A DNA stretch of 7,047 bases from assembly GCA_937858165.1 (NCBI GenBank), contig CALLZA010000461.1, positions 1 to 7,047 on the forward strand, in the 5' to 3' direction. This DNA is from an uncultured Ardenticatenia bacterium. Lineage in GTDB: Bacteria > Chloroflexota > Anaerolineae > Promineifilales > Promineifilaceae. Shown one piece after another: positions 4,929 through 7,047 of this stretch. The position numbers were made by a program, and so were the translations under genes. The notes beneath the pieces are model-generated. The model was not told where the DNA came from and ran no database searches. It saw nothing but the letters and a program-made list of their open reading frames with translations. Position 1 is the stretch's first letter. Each line of letters begins with the position of its first letter.

Positions 4929-5723
4929 ATGAGACAGTACCTTGACCTGATGCAACACGTTCTCGACCACGGCACGCGCAAGGAGGATCGCACCGGCGTC
5001 GGCACGCTCAGCGTCTTCGGCTATCAGATGCGCTTCGGTCTGGCCACCGGGTTCCCGCTGCTGACGACGAAGAAGATGCACCTGCGGTCGATCATCTATG
5101 AGTTGTTGTGGTTCCTGCGTGGCGAGACAAACGTCGGCTATCTGCGCAACCACAACGTGACCATTTGGGATGAGTGGGCCGACGCCGACGGCGAGCTGGG
5201 ACCGGTCTATGGGCGGCAGTGGCGCTCCTGGGCCGCGGCCGACGGCCGGGCCATCGACCAGATCGCCCAAGTCGAGGCGCAGCTCCGCCGCAACCCCGAC
5301 TCGCGGCGGCACATCGTCAGCGCCTGGAACGTGGGCGAGATCGAGCAGATGGCCCTGCCGCCGTGCCACTGCCTCTTTCAGTTCTACGTCGCCGACGGCC
5401 GCCTCTCCTGCCAGCTCTACCAGCGCAGCGCCGACATCTTTCTCGGCGTGCCGTTCAACATCGCCTCCTACGCTCTGCTGACGCAGATGATGGCCCAGGT
5501 GACGGGCTACGCGCCAGGTGAGTTCGTCCACACCTTTGGCGACGCTCACCTGTACCTGAACCACCTGGAGCAGGCGCGCACCCAACTCGGTCGCGCCCCC
5601 TACCCGCCGCCGGCGATGCGCCTCAACCCCGCGGTGCGCTCCATCTTCGACTTCGACTACGCCGACTTCGAGTTGCGCGACTACCAGAGCCACCCTCGCA
5701 TCGCCGCGCCGATTGCTGTCTAG
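4929..5723 (+). CDS. thyA: Thymidylate synthase ThyA
   Basis: A 264-residue enzyme, the same length as E. coli ThyA. It methylates dUMP to dTMP with 5,10-methylene-tetrahydrofolate, releasing dihydrofolate. The catalytic Cys is at 146 in PPCH (143-147). Other family residues fall at E. coli positions: Arg21 in EDRTG, Trp80 in the TIWDEW segment, Arg166 in YQRS, Asp169, Asn177 in [10 protein letters not shown], and His207 and Tyr209 in HLYLNH. The C-terminus ends PIAV, matching the mobile tail that closes on substrate. The start is fixed by the Shine-Dalgarno at 4918-4923. folA follows after 56 nt on the same strand and recycles the dihydrofolate made here, so the two are probably one operon. 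This is a complete, apparently functional gene. Confidence 0.99.
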   Translation: MRQYLDLMQHVLDHGTRKEDRTGVGTLSVFGYQMRFGLATGFPLLTTKKMHLRSIIYELLWFLRGETNVGYLRNHNVTIWDEWADADGELGPVYGRQWRSWAAADGRAIDQIAQVEAQLRRNPDSRRHIVSAWNVGEIEQMALPPCHCLFQFYVADGRLSCQLYQRSADIFLGVPFNIASYALLTQMMAQVTGYAPGEFVHTFGDAHLYLNHLEQARTQLGRAPYPPPAMRLNPAVRSIFDFDYADFELRDYQSHPRIAAPIAV

Positions 5724-5730
5724 AAAAGAG

Positions 5731-5770
5731 GCGCACGCAAAGGCGCGAAGGGGGAAAGGCGCAAGGAAGA
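5731..5770 (+). repeat. GCAAAG-type intergenic repeat, copy B, in the thyA-folA spacer
   Basis: GCGCACGCAAAGGCGCGAAG is followed by GGGGAAAGGCGCAAGGAAGA. It is a degenerate version of copy A and of the copies after folA. It fills most of the 56-nt spacer, and its AAGGAAG (5763-5769), about 10 nt before the folA ATG, is the only plausible Shine-Dalgarno for folA. Confidence 0.7.
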
Positions 5771-5779
5771 ATAAGAAAT

Positions 5780-6304
5780 ATGCTCTCTCCTCGCATCGCC
5801 TACGTCGTAGCTATGGACGCTAACCGGCTCATTGGCCGCGACAACGCCCTGCCGTGGCGCTTGCCCGACGACATGCGCTGGTTCCGGGCGCAGACGATGG
5901 GCAAGCCGTGTATCATGGGCCGCAAGACCTACGACTCGCTGCCCGACCGCTTCCGACCGCTGCCGGGGCGGCTGAACATCGTCGTCACGCGCAACCACGA
6001 CTACGCCGCGCCGGGCGCGCTCGTCGTCCATTCTGTGGCCGACGCTTTAGCCGCCGCCGGTGAGGTTCCGGAAGTCATCATCGTCGGCGGCGCGGAGCTG
6101 TTTCGCACGCTGCTGCCGCAAGTTGATCGCCTCTACCTGACCGAACTCGACGGCGCAGCCGAGGCCCAGCCCGAGGCGCACAACGTCTTCTTCCCGGACG
6201 CCAGCGCCATCGCCTGGCGCGAGGTCTACCGCGAACACCACCCGGCCGACGACGGCCACGCTTTCCCCTTCACCTGGCGGATTCTGGAACGGATAGAAGG
6301 CTAA
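5780..6304 (+). CDS. folA: Dihydrofolate reductase
   Basis: A 174-residue cytoplasmic enzyme that reduces dihydrofolate to tetrahydrofolate with NADPH. The N-terminal strand and Met20-loop region read IAYVVAMDANRLIGRDNALP (6-25). The catalytic acid is Asp31 in RLPDDMRWF (27-35). NADPH-binding motifs are GRKTYDSLP (47-55) and VGGAELF (102-108), with VVTR at 68-71 before. VDRLYLTEL (115-123) and FFPD (137-140) complete the fold. The length is slightly above the usual 160 or so, with additions near 126-136 and in the C-terminal hairpin. It is the second gene of the thyA-folA pair, and its ribosome-binding site appears to be supplied by the repeat in the spacer. An in-frame Met at residue 12 would remove the first strand, so the ATG at 5780 is preferred. 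Confidence 0.97.
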   Translation: MLSPRIAYVVAMDANRLIGRDNALPWRLPDDMRWFRAQTMGKPCIMGRKTYDSLPDRFRPLPGRLNIVVTRNHDYAAPGALVVHSVADALAAAGEVPEVIIVGGAELFRTLLPQVDRLYLTELDGAAEAQPEAHNVFFPDASAIAWREVYREHHPADDGHAFPFTWRILERIEG

Positions 6305-6315
6305 CTATGCAGTAA

Positions 6316-6415
6316 GAGCTCACGCAAAGATCGCCAAGGACGCCAAGAGCGCAAAGAGACACAAGAACGCGCATCCCTCGTTGTGTTCCTTTCTTCCTAG
6401 CGCCTTTGCGTGAGC
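6316..6415. repeat. Inverted pair of GCAAAG-type repeats (copies C and D) between folA and valS
   Basis: Copy C (6316-6367) begins GAGCTCACGCAAAG and continues with degenerate CGCCAAG and GCGCAAAG units. Copy D (about 6385-6418) is the same family reversed, with CTTTGCGTGAGC at 6404-6415 exactly complementary to GCTCACGCAAAG at 6318-6329. An inner pair ACACAA (6359-6364) and TTGTGT (6381-6386) could extend the fold. The element sits between the convergent stops of folA (6304) and valS (6429), where a two-way terminator would be useful, but there is no clean stem followed by a T-run. Confidence 0.75.
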
Positions 6416-6428
6416 GCGTCTTATCTCC

Positions 6429-6882
6429 CTACGCTTCCACGTAGACCACCACCCGCCCCGCCGGCAGGCCGTGGCCGTTGGACACGTCGTCGAAGGTGAT
6501 GGCGCGGGCGCGGGTGATGCTCAGCAGGTCGGCCTTCGCCTCGCGCAGCGCTGCGGCCAGCTCCGGCGGCGCGCCGGACAGCTGCAGCGCGGCCAACTCC
6601 GCGCCCAGCGACAGGCCATTATCGCTTTTGTAGCGGCGTACGGCCGTGGCGATGTCGCGCAGGGTGTCGCCCGCGGCCAGTGCGGCGGCGTCGTCGAAGC
6701 GGGCGTCGGCCGCCGGCCAGGCGGCGCGGTGAATCGACACCGCGCCATCGCCGACAGTACGGACGTCGGTCGCGGCAAAGAGGCCGCGGTAGATCGCCTC
6801 GGTGACGTAGGGCAGCAGCGGCACGAGCAGCTTGAGCGTCGTCAGCAGCGTTCGGTGGAGCGTGTAGCGCGCCGCCTCATAC
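6429..6882 (-). CDS. valS: C-terminal fragment of valyl-tRNA synthetase (5' part missing)
   Basis: The 150 genuine residues run from the right contig edge to the TAG at 6431-6429. They form the anticodon-binding helical domain of a class Ia synthetase: TLLTTLKLLVPLLPYVTEAI (about 11-30), then SIHRAAWP (about 50-57), then VRRYKSDNGLSLGAELA (about 82-98), a pattern typical of ValRS. ValRS charges tRNA-Val in the cytoplasm. The protein ends ...GRVVVYVEA without the coiled-coil arm of about 65 residues that usual bacterial ValRS (E. coli, Thermus) carries, which suggests the shorter form known from archaea and some bacteria. IleRS or LeuRS is less likely. The N-terminal peptide MGSEMCIRDR read in this frame is adapter-encoded and false. 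The gene is convergent with folA. Confidence 0.85.
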
Positions 6883-6948
6883 CTGTCTCTTATACACATC
6901 TCCGAGCCCACGAGACCGTACTAGATCTCGTATGCCGTCTTCTGCTTG
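6883..6948 (-). other. Illumina Nextera adapter, reverse complement of the left one
   Basis: The Tn5 mosaic end CTGTCTCTTATACACATCT (6883-6901) is followed by CCGAGCCCACGAGAC (6902-6916), index CGTACTAG (6917-6924) and the P7 complement (6925-6948, ending TTCTGCTTG). It is an exact reverse complement of 91-156, including the same index. Genuine DNA therefore ends at 6882. Confidence 0.99.
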
Positions 6949-7047
6949 AAAAAAAAAACACCTAACGATGTCCCACAGACCCCCGGCTATCATCTCAACG
7001 TACTCCTACAATCTCTCAAACTTTACTAACAGCTCTCTACGTCGATT
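6949..7047. other. Poly-A and read-off noise after the right adapter
   Basis: Ten A residues (6949-6958) directly follow the P7 end, then 89 G-poor bases with no coding content. This is what four-colour Illumina reads produce when they run past the end of a short library molecule. It is not genomic. Confidence 0.88.

Noticed and set aside
4884..5693. A 269-residue open frame on the minus strand across thyA
   Set aside because: It is antisense to a fully conserved ThyA, with composition typical of GC-rich complement frames and no ribosome-binding site.
91..6948. A transposon with perfect 66-bp terminal inverted repeats and Tn5-like ends
   Set aside because: The inverted repeats are the Nextera adapter in both orientations, including the sample index. 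There is no transposase and no target duplication.

Overview
This window is a short, GC-rich metagenome-style contig of ordinary bacterial housekeeping genes, capped at both ends by Illumina Nextera library adapters. Genuine DNA runs only from about 157 to 6882. Positions 91-156 and 6883-6948 are exact reverse complements of each other: P7 oligo, the 8-base i7 index read as CGTACTAG, Read-2 primer and Tn5 mosaic end. Everything outside them (1-90 and 6949-7047) is read-off noise. No undescribed system is visible. The points of interest are the artefact, the tRNA/tilS/ADP-ribosylglycohydrolase arrangement, and two families of short intergenic repeats.

Layout of the genuine part, left to right. 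(1) 158-1801 (+): C-terminal two thirds or less of a membrane protein with a large extracytoplasmic domain, resembling DUF2723/GT39-type glycosyltransferases. (2) 1872-2208 (+): a near-consensus sigma-70 promoter, then tRNA-Pro(UGG), tRNA-Gly(UCC), a perfect 31-bp inverted repeat, and a tRNA with anticodon CAU. (3) 4735 down to 2266 (-): a compact unit of tRNA-Leu(UAA), an ADP-ribosylglycohydrolase family gene starting 4 nt after the tRNA, and tilS 10 nt further on. (4) 4892-6304 (+): a divergent promoter, thyA and folA. (5) 6882-6429 (-): the 3' end of valS, convergent with folA.

The genes fit two themes. ThyA makes dTMP and oxidises methylene-THF to DHF, and FolA reduces the DHF back, so thyA-folA is a closed folate cycle. 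tRNA supply and decoding is the other theme: four tRNAs, TilS (which makes lysidine on tRNA-Ile2 CAU) and ValRS. The CAU tRNA lies convergent to tilS and may be its substrate.

Organism: high GC, no encoded CCA on any of the four tRNAs, a DUF2723-like protein with a long beta-rich tail, a ValRS whose C-terminus lacks an obvious coiled-coil arm, and intergenic GCAAAG and CAGT heptad repeats. I infer an uncultured Chloroflexota (Anaerolineae/Caldilineae-like) bacterium with moderate confidence. This rests on general resemblance, not on a search.
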